DNA of 64,000 bases from Bariatricus massiliensis (GCF_900086725.1 NZ_LT574838.1:248001-312000); one strand, 5' to 3'; positions 1-9,339 are shown, counted from the first letter of the stretch. The notes: generated by a model from the sequence alone, not told the origin. Program-made: numbers and translations.

Positions 1-1
1 A

Positions 2-916
2 CATACCGTCTACGATTGTACCGTCAATTACAACACAACTCAGACAGGCTGTCTCAGAGGTATCGTCAACATGTGTAACCAACATACGGTAGCACTTGAT
101 GTAAGCATACACTTGAACAGCGGCCGGAACGATTATTCTGGTGATGGGAGTACAGGCGGAACTGAAGTGTTCAACTATGACACCCGCACAAAAGCTATTT
201 CAGACCGTATCTGCCACAATATCAGTTCCACCCTCGGCATCCGCAACCGTGGCACCAAATATTCCAAAAATCTCTATGTACTAAATAGTACTAAAAATCT
301 TGCTATTCTTATTGAATGTTGCTTTGTTGACGACAAAGACGATACAGACAGATGGGATTATCGAAAATGCGCACAGGCTATTGTAGAGGGAATCTTAGGG
401 CGCACCATTTCCCCCTCCTCCTCTTCATCTAACACTTCCGTAAGCGCTCCAACTATTTCTTCCAATTCTGGCACTTCATCCGAAATTCAAGTAAAATATC
501 AGGCTTACGCAAACGGCAGATGGTGGGCTGATATTACCAATTACAATACTAGCAATTCCGACGGATATGCAGGCGTCATCGGGGTGCCCATTATGGCTCT
601 TCGCGCGAACACAGTGGGTAAACCGGAAGTTTGCGGTTATCTCGAATATCGGGCACACAGCCTGAACGGCGGATGGTTCAACTGGCAGCGCGATCGGCAA
701 AAGGACTCCGCCGGTGAAAACTTTGCGGGTAACTGCCGCACAAAGCTAGATGGACTACAGATGCGTCTCATTTCCTGCCCCGGACATGATGTACACTACC
801 GTGTCCATACAATAGGAAAAGGCTGGCTCCCATGGGTGACCGGATACGGCAGCGGAGCCGACGGATATGCCGGTTGGTATGGATATCCCATAGACGCAGT
901 TCAAATTTATGTGTAA
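2..916 (+). CDS. N-acetylmuramoyl-L-alanine amidase, 3' part (Amidase_3 + ChW-type repeats)
   Basis: The reading frame is open from base 2, so the gene begins before the window; the first in-frame ATG (71) is internal to the domain. The visible part carries the zinc-amidase signature SIHLNSG (metal-binding His) and, further on, LIECCFVDD with the catalytic Glu, as in the Amidase_3 family that cleaves the MurNAc-L-alanine amide bond of peptidoglycan. After a Ser/Thr-rich linker come Trp- and Gly-rich repeats (GGWFNW, KGWLPW, DGYAGWYGYPI) resembling clostridial ChW repeats, which usually hold the enzyme at the wall. It could be a host autolysin or a phage-type lysin; no phage genes are visible nearby. 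The stop codon is directly followed by a palindromic repeat. Confidence 0.88.
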   Translation, partial: HTVYDCTVNYNTTQTGCLRGIVNMCNQHTVALDVSIHLNSGRNDYSGDGSTGGTEVFNYDTRTKAISDRICHNISSTLGIRNRGTKYSKNLYVLNSTKNLAILIECCFVDDKDDTDRWDYRKCAQAIVEGILGRTISPSSSSSNTSVSAPTISSNSGTSSEIQVKYQAYANGRWWADITNYNTSNSDGYAGVIGVPIMALRANTVGKPEVCGYLEYRAHSLNGGWFNWQRDRQKDSAGENFAGNCRTKLDGLQMRLISCPGHDVHYRVHTIGKGWLPWVTGYGSGADGYAGWYGYPIDAVQIYV

Positions 917-917
917 T

Positions 918-951
918 GGGGACAGGTCCCAACGCGTTGGGACCTGTCCCC
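918..951. repeat. Perfect 34-bp palindrome (GGGGACAGGTCCC family)
   Basis: Arms GGGGACAGGTCCC and GGGACCTGTCCCC flank AACGCGTT, giving a perfect palindrome one base after the amidase stop codon. It is followed by TCTACAATT, which also follows the copy near 17 kb. Similar copies lie at 1132-1189, 16979-17019 and 17049-17098. REP-like, non-coding and possibly dispersed by a REP-associated transposase; the last point is inference. Confidence 0.85.
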
Positions 952-1049
952 CTCTACAATTCCAAAAATATTCCGACTACTCAACTCTTCCTCTCTCCCT
1001 GCAGCTTTCCTCTACACATTGTGTGCATCCCTCGGAGGTTTTTTGTCAC

Positions 1050-1083
1050 AAAAAATCTCCAGCCACATCATCGTGGCCGGAGA
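1050..1083 (-). terminator. Intrinsic terminator of the aspS operon
   Basis: Read on the minus strand: stem TCTCCGGCCAC / GTGGCTGGAGA with a GATGAT loop, followed by six Ts. It lies about 110 nt past the aspS stop codon, with the 1132-1189 repeat between them. Confidence 0.8.
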
Positions 1084-1131
1084 CGAATTATATAACATCC
1101 TATGTTTTGAATTGTCTGAATATTCCCAGAT

Positions 1132-1189
1132 TTGTCGACGGGGACGGGTCCCAATGCATCGGGGACTGTCCCCAATGCGTCCCCAACGA
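1132..1189. repeat. GGGGAC/GTCCCC repeat abutting the aspS stop
   Basis: A diverged double copy of the palindromic family: GTCGACGGGGAC, then GGGTCCCAATGCATC, then GGGGACTGTCCCC and a final GTCCCC. It ends within two bases of the aspS stop codon (1191-1193). The GTCGACGGGGAC edge is also present at 17051. Confidence 0.75.
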
Positions 1190-1190
1190 G

Positions 1191-2972
1191 TTATTCTGAT
1201 AATTCTAACCCTAATTCTTCTAATTGTTTTACATCTACCGCGCTCGGTGCCTCTGTCATCAAGTCGGAGGCATCTTTCACTTTCGGGAATGCAATCACGT
1301 CTCTGATGCTGTCTTCTTTTGCCATCAGCATGACCATGCGGTCCAGACCGTAAGCGAGTCCTGCGTGTGGCGGTACTCCGTACTTGAATGCCCTGAGGAG
1401 GAAACCGAACTGTTCTTCTGCCTGCTCCGGCGTGAAGCCCAGCACCTCGAACATCTTATTCTGAATTTCCTGATTGAAGATTCGCACGCTGCCCCCGCCG
1501 ATTTCGTTTCCGTTCAGCACGATATCGTAAGCCTTTGCACGCACCCTTCCCGGGTCGGTATCGATATACTGCAGGTCTTCTTCCATCGGCATGGTAAATG
1601 GATGATGCATCGCGGTGAAACGGTTCTGCTCATCGTTCCACTCGAGAAGTGGGAATTCTGTTACCCACAGGAACTTGTACTCGCTCTTATCGAGCAGCTC
1701 CATCTGGCGTGCCAGCTCGAGGCGGAGATTCCCGAGGACATCCCAAACCACCTTATTCTTATCGGCCGCGAAGAGAAGTAAATCCCCGTTCTCGCCGCCC
1801 ATCGCCTGAATAAGCGCGCTCATCTCTTCCTCTTTCATGAACTTCGCGAAGGAGGATTTCACGGTACCGTCTTCTTGAATCGCGATGTACGCAAGTCCTT
1901 TCGCGCCGAAATCCTTGGCAAAATCTACCAGCTTGTCAATCTTCTTTCGAGGCATTGCTCCCTGTCCTTTTGCGTTGATTCCACGGACGGACCCCCCATT
2001 TTCAACAGCGCCCTTGAACACGACGAACTCGCAGTCTTTGACTGTCTCCGTCACGTCCACAAGCTCCATTCCGAAGCGGGTATCTGGCTTATCGGAACCG
2101 TATCTGTCCATGGCCTCCTGCCATGTCATCCTCGGAATCGGAAGGGACACTTCCTCCCCAAGAATCTCCTTGAACACCTTAGCCAGCAGTCTTTCATTGA
2201 CATCGATGACATCATCCACATCCACGAAGGACAGCTCCATATCAATCTGCGTAAATTCCGGCTGGCGGTCCGCCCGAAGATCCTCGTCGCGGAAGCATTT
2301 TACTATCTGGAAATAACGGTCATACCCGGAGCACATCAATAACTGCTTAAATATCTGCGGTGACTGGGGCAATGCATAAAAATTGCCCGGATGCACACGG
2401 CTCGGCACCAGATAATCTCTGGCCCCCTCCGGGGTGCTCTTTATCAAAAACGGAGTCTCAATCTCAAGAAATCCTTCTTCCGCAAGGAACTGACGTGTCA
2501 GCGTCGCCACCTGACTCCTCATAATCAAGTTACGCTGCAAGTCCGGCCTTCTCAAATCAAGAAAACGGTATTTCAGGCGAAGCTCCTCTTTTGTCTTAGA
2601 ATTCTCCTCAATCGGGAACGGCGGCGTCTCTGACTCAGACAAAATCCGCAACTCCTCCGGCTTGATTTCCACAGCGCCGGTAGCCAGATTTTCATTTACC
2701 GCACCGGAACGTGCCTCCACCGTTCCTACCACAGCCACGACAAACTCACTTCTGAGCTTCGCCGCCTTGGCAAGCATCTCATTATCTGTACTTTCCTCTT
2801 CAAACACAACCTGAATCAACCCGGAACGGTCGCGCACATCTACAAAGATAAGCCCTCCCTTGTTCCGGTTCTTCTGTACCCATCCCATAATCGTCACTTT
2901 TTCACCGATATTCTTCTCGGAAATCTCCGCACAACGGTGCGTACGCTTCAAGCCCAGCATCAATTCTGCCAT
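1191..2972 (-). CDS. aspS: Aspartyl-tRNA synthetase
   Basis: A 593-residue class II synthetase that charges tRNA-Asp with aspartate. The N-terminal OB fold binds the anticodon (residues ~1-110). Motif 2 follows (CFRDEDLRADRQPEFTQID, ~220), then the bacterial GAD insertion (~290-420) and motif 3 (GLAYGLDRMVML, ~540). Length is the bacterial norm. GGAGGAG lies about 7 nt before the ATG and overlaps the end of hisS, which stops 12 nt upstream, so the two are translated from one message. I cannot tell from sequence alone whether it also serves tRNA-Asn. Confidence 0.98.
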   Translation of the reverse strand: MAELMLGLKRTHRCAEISEKNIGEKVTIMGWVQKNRNKGGLIFVDVRDRSGLIQVVFEEESTDNEMLAKAAKLRSEFVVAVVGTVEARSGAVNENLATGAVEIKPEELRILSESETPPFPIEENSKTKEELRLKYRFLDLRRPDLQRNLIMRSQVATLTRQFLAEEGFLEIETPFLIKSTPEGARDYLVPSRVHPGNFYALPQSPQIFKQLLMCSGYDRYFQIVKCFRDEDLRADRQPEFTQIDMELSFVDVDDVIDVNERLLAKVFKEILGEEVSLPIPRMTWQEAMDRYGSDKPDTRFGMELVDVTETVKDCEFVVFKGAVENGGSVRGINAKGQGAMPRKKIDKLVDFAKDFGAKGLAYIAIQEDGTVKSSFAKFMKEEEMSALIQAMGGENGDLLLFAADKNKVVWDVLGNLRLELARQMELLDKSEYKFLWVTEFPLLEWNDEQNRFTAMHHPFTMPMEEDLQYIDTDPGRVRAKAYDIVLNGNEIGGGSVRIFNQEIQNKMFEVLGFTPEQAEEQFGFLLRAFKYGVPPHAGLAYGLDRMVMLMAKEDSIRDVIAFPKVKDASDLMTEAPSAVDVKQLEELGLELSE

Positions 2973-2984
2973 TCTTCTCTCCTC

Positions 2985-4250
2985 CTACAATTCTCCTACT
3001 GAATCTCTATAACAATCAACAATATCCAGATATCCGTCCGCATTCAGCTGCTCTTTCTGGAACTTCTTATTCTTCTTCATATTCGCAATCAGCACCTGCT
3101 TCCCTGCCTCACGATCCGCCTTTGCCATCGCCAGCACCTTCAGAATCCCTTCCTTGTGCATGTTCTTCTCCAGAAGATAGGCTTTTTTCTCCCGTCTTGT
3201 GGGCACTTCATAGCCATTTTCAAGAAGCAGCATGACAATACGCTCAAACCCGATGGAAAATCCACAGGCCGGTGTGTCCTGTCCCGTAAATTTGCCTATC
3301 ATCTTATCATAGCGCCCGCCTCCTGCCACAGAGCCGCCGAATTCATCCATCACGACCTCAAAAATCGTACCGGTATAGTAAGACTGCCCACGCACAAGTG
3401 TGGGGTCGAATTTGACCTTGAACTCGGCCTCCTTCGCACTCTCCACGCTGGATATGATCATCTCCATGCTGTCCGCGATTTCCACGTCCAAATGGCCCGC
3501 AAGCTTCTCCTTACAGAAGCGGATGCCCTCCACATCCCCGGATATCTCGTCAAAGAGCCCGAGATACGTGTCCACGTTCTCCGCAGAATATCCCATCTCC
3601 TGAAGCTCCGCCTTCACGCCGTCTGCCCCGATTTTATCCATCTTGTCGAGGATGATAAATACCTCATCGTAGTCCTCTTCTTTAAATCCACTGTAGGAAG
3701 CCATCGCCTTCAAAATGTTCCGGTCATTGATGCACACCGTAAAATTATGAAAATCCAGCTTGCCGAGCATAGCCGTGGTCGCCAGAATCAGTTCGATTTC
3801 CGCAAGGTTGCCCGCTTCGCCGAGAATATCGATATCACACTGCATAAACTGGCGGAAACGCCCTCGCTGCGGTCTGTCCGCACGCCACACATTGCCAATC
3901 TGCATGGCCTTAAAAGGAGACGGAAGCTCATTTGCATGGTTCGCATAATATCTGGCAAGCGGCACCGTAAGGTCATAGCGAAGCCCGCCGTCAACCAAAT
4001 CCAGCTCCTCCTTGGCCGTATCGATTTTCAGCTTCTCGCCACGCTTCAAAATCTTAAATATCAACTTCTCATTGTCGCCCCCCTGCTTGCTGCACAGGTT
4101 CTCGATATGCTCCACGCATGGAGTCTCCATAGAGGAAAATCCGAATGTTTTATAAGTATCTTTGATCAGACCAATGACATAGTCCCTGATTTCCATCTCT
4201 GCCGGAAGCATGTCCTTCATCCCGGTCACCGGTTTCTTCTTTAACGCCAT
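2985..4250 (-). CDS. hisS: Histidyl-tRNA synthetase
   Basis: Class II synthetase for histidine, 421 residues. Visible motifs include YDLTVPLARYYA, the motif 2 region (QIGNVWRADRPQRGRFRQF), the histidine-binding stretch LVRGQSYYTGTIFEV and motif 3 (GGGRYDKMIGKF...GFSIGFERI). Two in-frame ATGs compete: 4256 directly abuts AAGGAG, while 4250 has a 7-nt spacing, so 4250 is chosen. The start lies inside the last codons of the HemZ-like gene, implying coupled translation. No T-box is possible upstream because the genes overlap. Confidence 0.97.
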   Translation of the reverse strand: MALKKKPVTGMKDMLPAEMEIRDYVIGLIKDTYKTFGFSSMETPCVEHIENLCSKQGGDNEKLIFKILKRGEKLKIDTAKEELDLVDGGLRYDLTVPLARYYANHANELPSPFKAMQIGNVWRADRPQRGRFRQFMQCDIDILGEAGNLAEIELILATTAMLGKLDFHNFTVCINDRNILKAMASYSGFKEEDYDEVFIILDKMDKIGADGVKAELQEMGYSAENVDTYLGLFDEISGDVEGIRFCKEKLAGHLDVEIADSMEMIISSVESAKEAEFKVKFDPTLVRGQSYYTGTIFEVVMDEFGGSVAGGGRYDKMIGKFTGQDTPACGFSIGFERIVMLLLENGYEVPTRREKKAYLLEKNMHKEGILKVLAMAKADREAGKQVLIANMKKNKKFQKEQLNADGYLDIVDCYRDSVGEL

Positions 4251-5698
4251 AACCATTCTCCTTTTCGTTCTATCATTTCATCGATGCGGGAAATATATTC
4301 CCCCACATCCTTGACATTCTCAATCCGTATCAAATTCGTCTTTCTGCCGTTCCTGCTGCCCGGCGCGTCGATTTCATAGGGAAGCACCACCTTGGTGGAA
4401 GCTCCCGCTCCCGCCGCCACGATGGACTGCCGCTCCTCCATAATAAGTATATTGTATATTCCGGCTTTGTCAACCTTTGCATAGCCAACATTTTCAAAAT
4501 TTCCGGCAATATTTTTCTGACGGTACAGATAATAAGGCAAAAGCCCCATCTCCTGCGCGCATGCGGCTGCCATGTCGATCATCTGCTCCAGCTCTCGGGC
4601 CATCTGCGTGTAATTCAAGGACTCTGTACTTTCTCTGCGCTCTCTGGTGAGGCGTGAACCATGCTTCATGGCGAGCGCGTGCACCGTCAGGCTGTCGGGC
4701 GCAAGCTCCTGAATCTGCCGTAGCGTGTCCCGCATATCCTCCGGGTGCTCTCCGGGAAGCCCCGCAATCAAGTCCATATTAATATTGTCAAAGCCAAGCT
4801 CCCTTGCCATATGGAAAATGTCAATGATGTCTTGTACCGTGTGCCGTCTCCCGATAATGTCCAGCGTCCTCTGCTGCATCGTCTGCGGGTTGACCGATAT
4901 TCTTCCTACTTTATGGCGTGCTATGACGGCCAGCTTCTCTCTGGTGATACTGTCCGGGCGGCCCGCCTCTATGGTAAATTCTTTCAAATCCGCGAAGGAA
5001 AACTTCTCCTCCAGACAACTCAAGACCCTGTCCATCTGAGGCGCAGTCAAGGTCGTGGGCGTACCGCCTCCCATATAAATGGTATTCAGCTTTTTCTGCC
5101 GTGAAACATCCGCGATAAATTCCAGTTCCTTTATCAGGGCATCCACGTATTCGTCCGTGCGCTTCTCCCATTTTGCAATCGGATAAGAAGTAAAAGAGCA
5201 GTAACTACATGTAGTCGGGCAAAACGGAATTCCGATATAGAGACTGTACCCGTCCTCGCAGTCCAGAAGCTCAAGCTGGGCCTTCTCCCGCCGTACAATC
5301 TCAATCCCAAGCTGAGCCTTCTTCTCACTGACCACATAAGTATCGTGCATGAAATCCACAATCTCCCGGTCGGAAAGCCCCTCTTCCAGTTTCTCCATAA
5401 TCATCTTTGTAGGACGCACGCCGGTCATATTGCCCCAAGCATGGCTCTCCCCGGTAAGCTCCTCCAGCCAGCGGTATAATTTTTTATTGATATAGCGCTT
5501 CTCCTCCCGCTTATCCCCGATGTCCGCCGTCTCGCCCTTCTCCACGCAAAAACAAGAACCGCCCTCCATGTTTATCATAACCAGCGGTTCTTGTGTCGTT
5601 TCTACGGTCTGGCCGATCGGCTCGTCGGGGAAGAAGGATTTCACAATATGAAACATGTCATATGTGAAACGTTCATTCTTGCACCTGATTTCAATCAT
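4241..5698 (-). CDS. hemZ: HemZ-like radical SAM protein (coproporphyrinogen dehydrogenase family)
   Basis: A 485-residue radical SAM protein with the 4Fe-4S motif in GIPFCPTTCSYCSF (CX3CX2C) and SAM-binding segments (YMGGGTPTTL, FTIEAGRPD, NMDLIAGLPGE) typical of the HemN/HemW/HemZ superfamily. The N-terminal ~150 residues before the cluster motif, and linkage to rel and hisS, match clostridial HemZ rather than HemW. Oxygen-independent coproporphyrinogen oxidation is the named family activity, but no other heme gene is nearby, so the substrate here is uncertain. GAGG precedes the ATG. Its stop overlaps the start of hisS. Confidence 0.85.
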   Translation of the reverse strand: MIEIRCKNERFTYDMFHIVKSFFPDEPIGQTVETTQEPLVMINMEGGSCFCVEKGETADIGDKREEKRYINKKLYRWLEELTGESHAWGNMTGVRPTKMIMEKLEEGLSDREIVDFMHDTYVVSEKKAQLGIEIVRREKAQLELLDCEDGYSLYIGIPFCPTTCSYCSFTSYPIAKWEKRTDEYVDALIKELEFIADVSRQKKLNTIYMGGGTPTTLTAPQMDRVLSCLEEKFSFADLKEFTIEAGRPDSITREKLAVIARHKVGRISVNPQTMQQRTLDIIGRRHTVQDIIDIFHMARELGFDNINMDLIAGLPGEHPEDMRDTLRQIQELAPDSLTVHALAMKHGSRLTRERRESTESLNYTQMARELEQMIDMAAACAQEMGLLPYYLYRQKNIAGNFENVGYAKVDKAGIYNILIMEERQSIVAAGAGASTKVVLPYEIDAPGSRNGRKTNLIRIENVKDVGEYISRIDEMIERKGEWLWR

Positions 5699-5729
5699 GT
5701 CCTTAACCTCTTCACTTCTTTCTCAACTT

Positions 5730-6353
5730 TTACACAAAAGGATTACTCACCTTTTCATTTCCAATCGTAGTCGCCCCCATATGTCCCGGATAGACGATCG
5801 TTTCATCCGGCAGCATGAAGAGCTTCTCTTTGATCGAGCGGATCAAAGCCGACATGCTGCTTGTAGCGAAATCCGTTCTTCCCACAGAACAGCAGAATAA
5901 CGTGTCTCCACTGAAAAGTATTTGCTCGGATTCCACATAATAGCAGACTCCGCCCGCGGTATGTCCCGGTGTATGAATTACCTTGAAGTCATACCCTGCC
6001 ACTGTAATCACATCGCCGTCATGAATCACATCGCCCTTCGGATAGCTGTAACCGGCTGTGTAAACGGTGGACTCGTTAAGCTGTGGTGTGTGCAGAAGCT
6101 CCAAATCCTGCTCCTCCACATATACCGGCATCTCCCCGAACCGCTCAATGATTCCGTCAATCCCCATAATATGGTCAAAATGGGCATGAGTCAGGAAAAT
6201 AGCCTTCACCGTCAGCCCTTCCTCCACAATATGGCTGACCAGATAAGAAGGGGCGGCAGCAGGATCCACCAGAACTGCCTCCTTGGTCTCCTCATTCCAC
6301 ACCAGATAACAATTGGTGCTGATTATTCCTGTAACAAACTTCTCTACCTTCAT
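5730..6353 (-). CDS. MBL-fold metallo-hydrolase (glyoxalase II-like)
   Basis: 207 residues with metallo-beta-lactamase fold ligands: THAHFDH, HTPGHTAGG, SGDTLF and the late His in YPGHMG. This short single-domain form (YcbL/YqgX type) hydrolyses thioesters such as S-lactoylglutathione-like compounds in studied relatives; a clostridium without glutathione would use another thiol. It starts 4 nt after the rel stop (GGGG about 7 nt before ATG) and ends 31 nt before the HemZ-like gene. Its conserved place between rel and hemZ-hisS suggests co-expression with stringent-response and tRNA-charging genes. Confidence 0.88.
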   Translation of the reverse strand: MKVEKFVTGIISTNCYLVWNEETKEAVLVDPAAAPSYLVSHIVEEGLTVKAIFLTHAHFDHIMGIDGIIERFGEMPVYVEEQDLELLHTPQLNESTVYTAGYSYPKGDVIHDGDVITVAGYDFKVIHTPGHTAGGVCYYVESEQILFSGDTLFCCSVGRTDFATSSMSALIRSIKEKLFMLPDETIVYPGHMGATTIGNEKVSNPFV

Positions 6354-6357
6354 CTCT

Positions 6358-8673
6358 TTACCCCACTGCTCGTTCTATATCTAACACGCCCTCAAGCTGG
6401 CGCAGCTTCTTGGTCACCTTCAGCAGGTCGTCCTTGTTTCCTACTATGAAGCCCGCCTCGATGGTGGCCGTGCCCTGCTTGTTTGTGCGTACATTCATTG
6501 ACTTTACATCAAGATTCATCTCGGTAAATACTTTGGACATATCCATCAAAAGTCCCTGCCGGTCGTTGGCATACATCTTAATCTCCGCAAGATATCTTCC
6601 GCCCTCGTTCTCCGCCGGTTTTTCCCATTCTGCTGTAATCAGACGGGCACGCTCCGCCTCGGACAGATGAATGATATTCACACAGTCCGTGCGGTGGATG
6701 GACATTCCACGTCCTCTTGTGATAAATCCTACAATCTCATCCCCCGGCACCGGATTGCAGCATCTGGAGAAACGGACGGCCATATCATCGATTCCCTTGA
6801 CGACAATGCCGCTCTTTGACTTGGTGATGTGAATCCGGTTCTTGGCAGCCTCCGCCACCTTCTCCAGCACACTCTCATCCGTCAGTTCCTTCTTATGATC
6901 CTTGCCGTACTCCTCGGCAAGCCGGTTGACGATCTGGCCCTCCTTCAGGCCGCCATGCCCAAGCGCAGCCAAAATAGACTCCCAGTCCCGGAATCCATAC
7001 TTCTCCTGCACTACCTGCATATATTTCGGTTTCGTCAAGTCCGAGAGCACAAACCCCTTGGACTTACAGTAAGAGGCCAGCATTTCCTTGCCCCTTATGA
7101 TATTTTCTTCCTTAAATTCTTTCTTGAACCACTGGTTGATTTTATTCTTTGCCTGTGTACTTTTTACGATATTCAGCCAGTCGCGGCTCGGCCCTTTCGA
7201 GTTCTGTGACGTGAGAATCTCAATACGGTCGCCGTTTTGAATCTTATAGTCGATGTTGACAAGCTTCCCGTTCACTCTGGCGCCGACCATCTTGTTACCG
7301 ACAGCCGTGTGAATGGCGTAGGCAAAGTCGATAGGTGTGGAGCCGTTGGGCAGGTTCTTCACATCGCCGTTCGGTGTAAAGCAGTACACATCCTCGGCAA
7401 ACAAATCCAAATCGCCTTTGAGCAGGTTCAAGAACTCCCGGTTGTCGGACATATCTCGCTGCCACTCCAGAATCTGGCGCAGCCAGCTTAACTTCTCCTC
7501 TTCTTTGGCCTCGACACTCTTCTTTCCGTCGTCGGTCTCTTTATACTTCCAATGGGCCGCAATTCCGTATTCTGCAGTCTTGTGCATCTCCTCCGTACGA
7601 ATCTGAATCTCAAAGGGCTGCCCCACCGAACTCATCAGCGTCGTGTGGAGCGACTGGTACATATTCGGCTTTGGCATGGCGATGTAATCTTTAAAACGTC
7701 CCGGAACCGGTGTGTACATCTCATGAATCACCCCTAAAGCCGCATAGCAGTCCTTCACAGAATCTACAATTATACGCACCGCGAACAAATCGTATATCTG
7801 ATCCACCGTTTTGTCCTGATTGACCATTTTCTTATAGATACTGAAAAAATGCTTCACCCGCCCATTGACCTCGGCATCGATGTTGGCATTTTTCATGTGT
7901 TGTGACACCTCGTTCACGATCTGCTGTACGAACTCTTCCCTCTCCGTCTGTCTGGCATTGATCTGCTTGACCAGATCGTAGAACACCTCCGGCTGAGAGT
8001 ATTTGAGCGCCAGATCATCCAGCTCTGTCTTAATCTTTGATATACCAAGCCGTTGTGCGATGGGCGCGTAAATGTCCATCGTCTCTTTTGCTTTCTCTTT
8101 TTGCTTTTCCGGGCGCATGAACTGCAGCGTCCTCATATTGTGCAGGCGGTCCGCAAGTTTGATAATAATGACCCGGATATCCTTGGCCATGGCGAGGAAC
8201 ATTTTCCTCAAATTCTCGGCCTGTACCTCCAGCTTATCGGATGAGTAGGACAGCTGCCCCAGCTTGGTGACGCCGTCTACCAAAAGTGCGACCTCATCCC
8301 CGAACTCTTTGCGGATTTCTTCGTCGGTCATGATAGTGTCTTCTACTGCATCATGAAGCATCCCCGCAACAATTGTTTCTTTATCCATCTCAAGCTGTGC
8401 CAGAATAATGCTGACCCAGAGCGGATGTATGATATAGTCTTCACCGGATTTTCTCTTTTGCCCCTCATGCGCCGCTTTCGCAGTGCGGTATGCCTTCTCT
8501 ATCATGGACACGTCCGCGGACGGATGATACTTGCGGACACGTTCAATCAAGCTGTTGTACAATTCATCCGGGTTCTGATAATCTGCAGGTGCCTTTACGG
8601 CATGGCCATCCACCAACTCCAGATGATTATTTGCCGCATCAAAATTTGCTTCTTGTACCGTCACATCTGCCAT
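6358..8673 (-). CDS. rel: Bifunctional (p)ppGpp synthetase/hydrolase, Rel
   Basis: 771 residues, the usual length for a long RelA/SpoT homologue. Order: an HD hydrolase domain (HEGQKRKSGEDYIIHP near residue 75, HDAVEDT near 107, DRLHNMRTL), a synthetase domain (RFKDYIAMPKPNMYQSLHT; FEIQIRTEEMHKTAEYGIA), TGS (VYCFTPNGDVKNLPNGSTPIDFAYAIHT), a Zn-finger/helical part (RFSRCCNPVPGDEI) and a C-terminal ACT domain. Intact HD residues imply that it both makes and degrades the alarmone. It follows apt by 21 nt with a strong GGAGGGGG site, so expression should come from the palindromic promoter region upstream of apt. Confidence 0.96.
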   Translation of the reverse strand: MADVTVQEANFDAANNHLELVDGHAVKAPADYQNPDELYNSLIERVRKYHPSADVSMIEKAYRTAKAAHEGQKRKSGEDYIIHPLWVSIILAQLEMDKETIVAGMLHDAVEDTIMTDEEIRKEFGDEVALLVDGVTKLGQLSYSSDKLEVQAENLRKMFLAMAKDIRVIIIKLADRLHNMRTLQFMRPEKQKEKAKETMDIYAPIAQRLGISKIKTELDDLALKYSQPEVFYDLVKQINARQTEREEFVQQIVNEVSQHMKNANIDAEVNGRVKHFFSIYKKMVNQDKTVDQIYDLFAVRIIVDSVKDCYAALGVIHEMYTPVPGRFKDYIAMPKPNMYQSLHTTLMSSVGQPFEIQIRTEEMHKTAEYGIAAHWKYKETDDGKKSVEAKEEEKLSWLRQILEWQRDMSDNREFLNLLKGDLDLFAEDVYCFTPNGDVKNLPNGSTPIDFAYAIHTAVGNKMVGARVNGKLVNIDYKIQNGDRIEILTSQNSKGPSRDWLNIVKSTQAKNKINQWFKKEFKEENIIRGKEMLASYCKSKGFVLSDLTKPKYMQVVQEKYGFRDWESILAALGHGGLKEGQIVNRLAEEYGKDHKKELTDESVLEKVAEAAKNRIHITKSKSGIVVKGIDDMAVRFSRCCNPVPGDEIVGFITRGRGMSIHRTDCVNIIHLSEAERARLITAEWEKPAENEGGRYLAEIKMYANDRQGLLMDMSKVFTEMNLDVKSMNVRTNKQGTATIEAGFIVGNKDDLLKVTKKLRQLEGVLDIERAVG

Positions 8674-8694
8674 ATCTTCCCCCTCCTTTTCCTT

Positions 8695-9219
8695 TTAATT
8701 CCCGGGATACTGAATAATGGATTCCACTTCGTATCCTTCTAATTTCTGTCTGCCGTTCAATCCCATGAGTTCCATGAGAAATACACATTTTACGACCGTA
8801 CCGCCGAGACCTTCTATCAACTTGATAATTGCCTCAATCGTACCTCCGGTCGCCATAAGGTCATCCACGATAACCACACGGTCCCCCGGCTTGATGGAAC
8901 GTTTATGAATCTCGATCTCCGCCACTCCGTACTCCAGCTCATAAGTCATAGAAGCCGTCTCACAGGGCAGTTTTCCTTTCTTTCTGACCGGCACAAACGC
9001 TTTGTTCAGATTATAAGCAACCGGCATGCCAAAGATGAACCCTCTAGATTCCGGCCCGATTACAATATCAAAATCAATATCCTCTATTTTTTCCTGCAGC
9101 TGGTCAATCGCCATATGCAGCGCTTTTGCGTCCTCCAATATACTCGTAACATCCCGGAATATAATTCCTTCCTCCGGAAAATCCGGTATGCTGACAACAT
9201 AATCCTCTAACTTTTTCAT
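8695..9219 (-). CDS. apt: Adenine phosphoribosyltransferase
   Basis: 174 residues; converts adenine and PRPP to AMP. The PRPP-binding motif VVIVDDLMATGGT and the N-terminal DFPEEGIIFRDVTSIL are diagnostic. A GTG at 9231 is in frame, but the ATG at 9219 has AAGGTGG at 8 nt and matches the family start (MKKLEDYV). First gene after the promoter region at 9251-9430. The pairing apt-rel is common in Firmicutes and joins purine salvage with alarmone metabolism. Confidence 0.97.
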   Translation of the reverse strand: MKKLEDYVVSIPDFPEEGIIFRDVTSILEDAKALHMAIDQLQEKIEDIDFDIVIGPESRGFIFGMPVAYNLNKAFVPVRKKGKLPCETASMTYELEYGVAEIEIHKRSIKPGDRVVIVDDLMATGGTIEAIIKLIEGLGGTVVKCVFLMELMGLNGRQKLEGYEVESIIQYPGN

Positions 9220-9250
9220 TTGCCGTCCCACCTTTTAAATTTAATCGCCC

Positions 9251-9280
9251 TAATTGCACGCATGTGCAATTATTATACCA
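9251..9280 (-). promoter_or_regulatory. apt-proximal promoter with dyad at the start site (module A)
   Basis: On the minus strand: extended -10 TGGTATAAT (TATAAT = 9272-9277) followed at once by an 8-bp inverted repeat, arms AATTGCAC and GTGCAATT (9252-9271). The dyad would cover the +1 site, as an operator does. No good -35 is seen. The 30-base block is repeated exactly 131 bp upstream. Confidence 0.65.
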
Positions 9281-9339
9281 CCTACGCAGGAAAGGAAGCG
9301 GCACATGTGACATTTCCTTTTCAAGTAGTGGCTTGCCGG

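Noticed and set aside
2..916. Amidase as the end of a prophage lysis module
   Set aside because: No holin or tail gene is seen within the window and the right neighbour is a housekeeping operon; the left side is out of view, so it is left open.
918..1189. Palindromes considered as phage attachment sites
   Set aside because: No integrase or tRNA is present and the same palindromes occur 16 kb away in an ordinary gene end.
3156..4244. Long plus-strand open frame (362 codons) opposite hisS
   Set aside because: It is antisense to a confident synthetase gene, has no ribosome site and no recognisable domain; it is a shadow of the codon pattern.
2973..4256. T-box riboswitch for hisS or aspS
   Set aside because: The genes are 12 nt apart or overlapping, leaving no leader.
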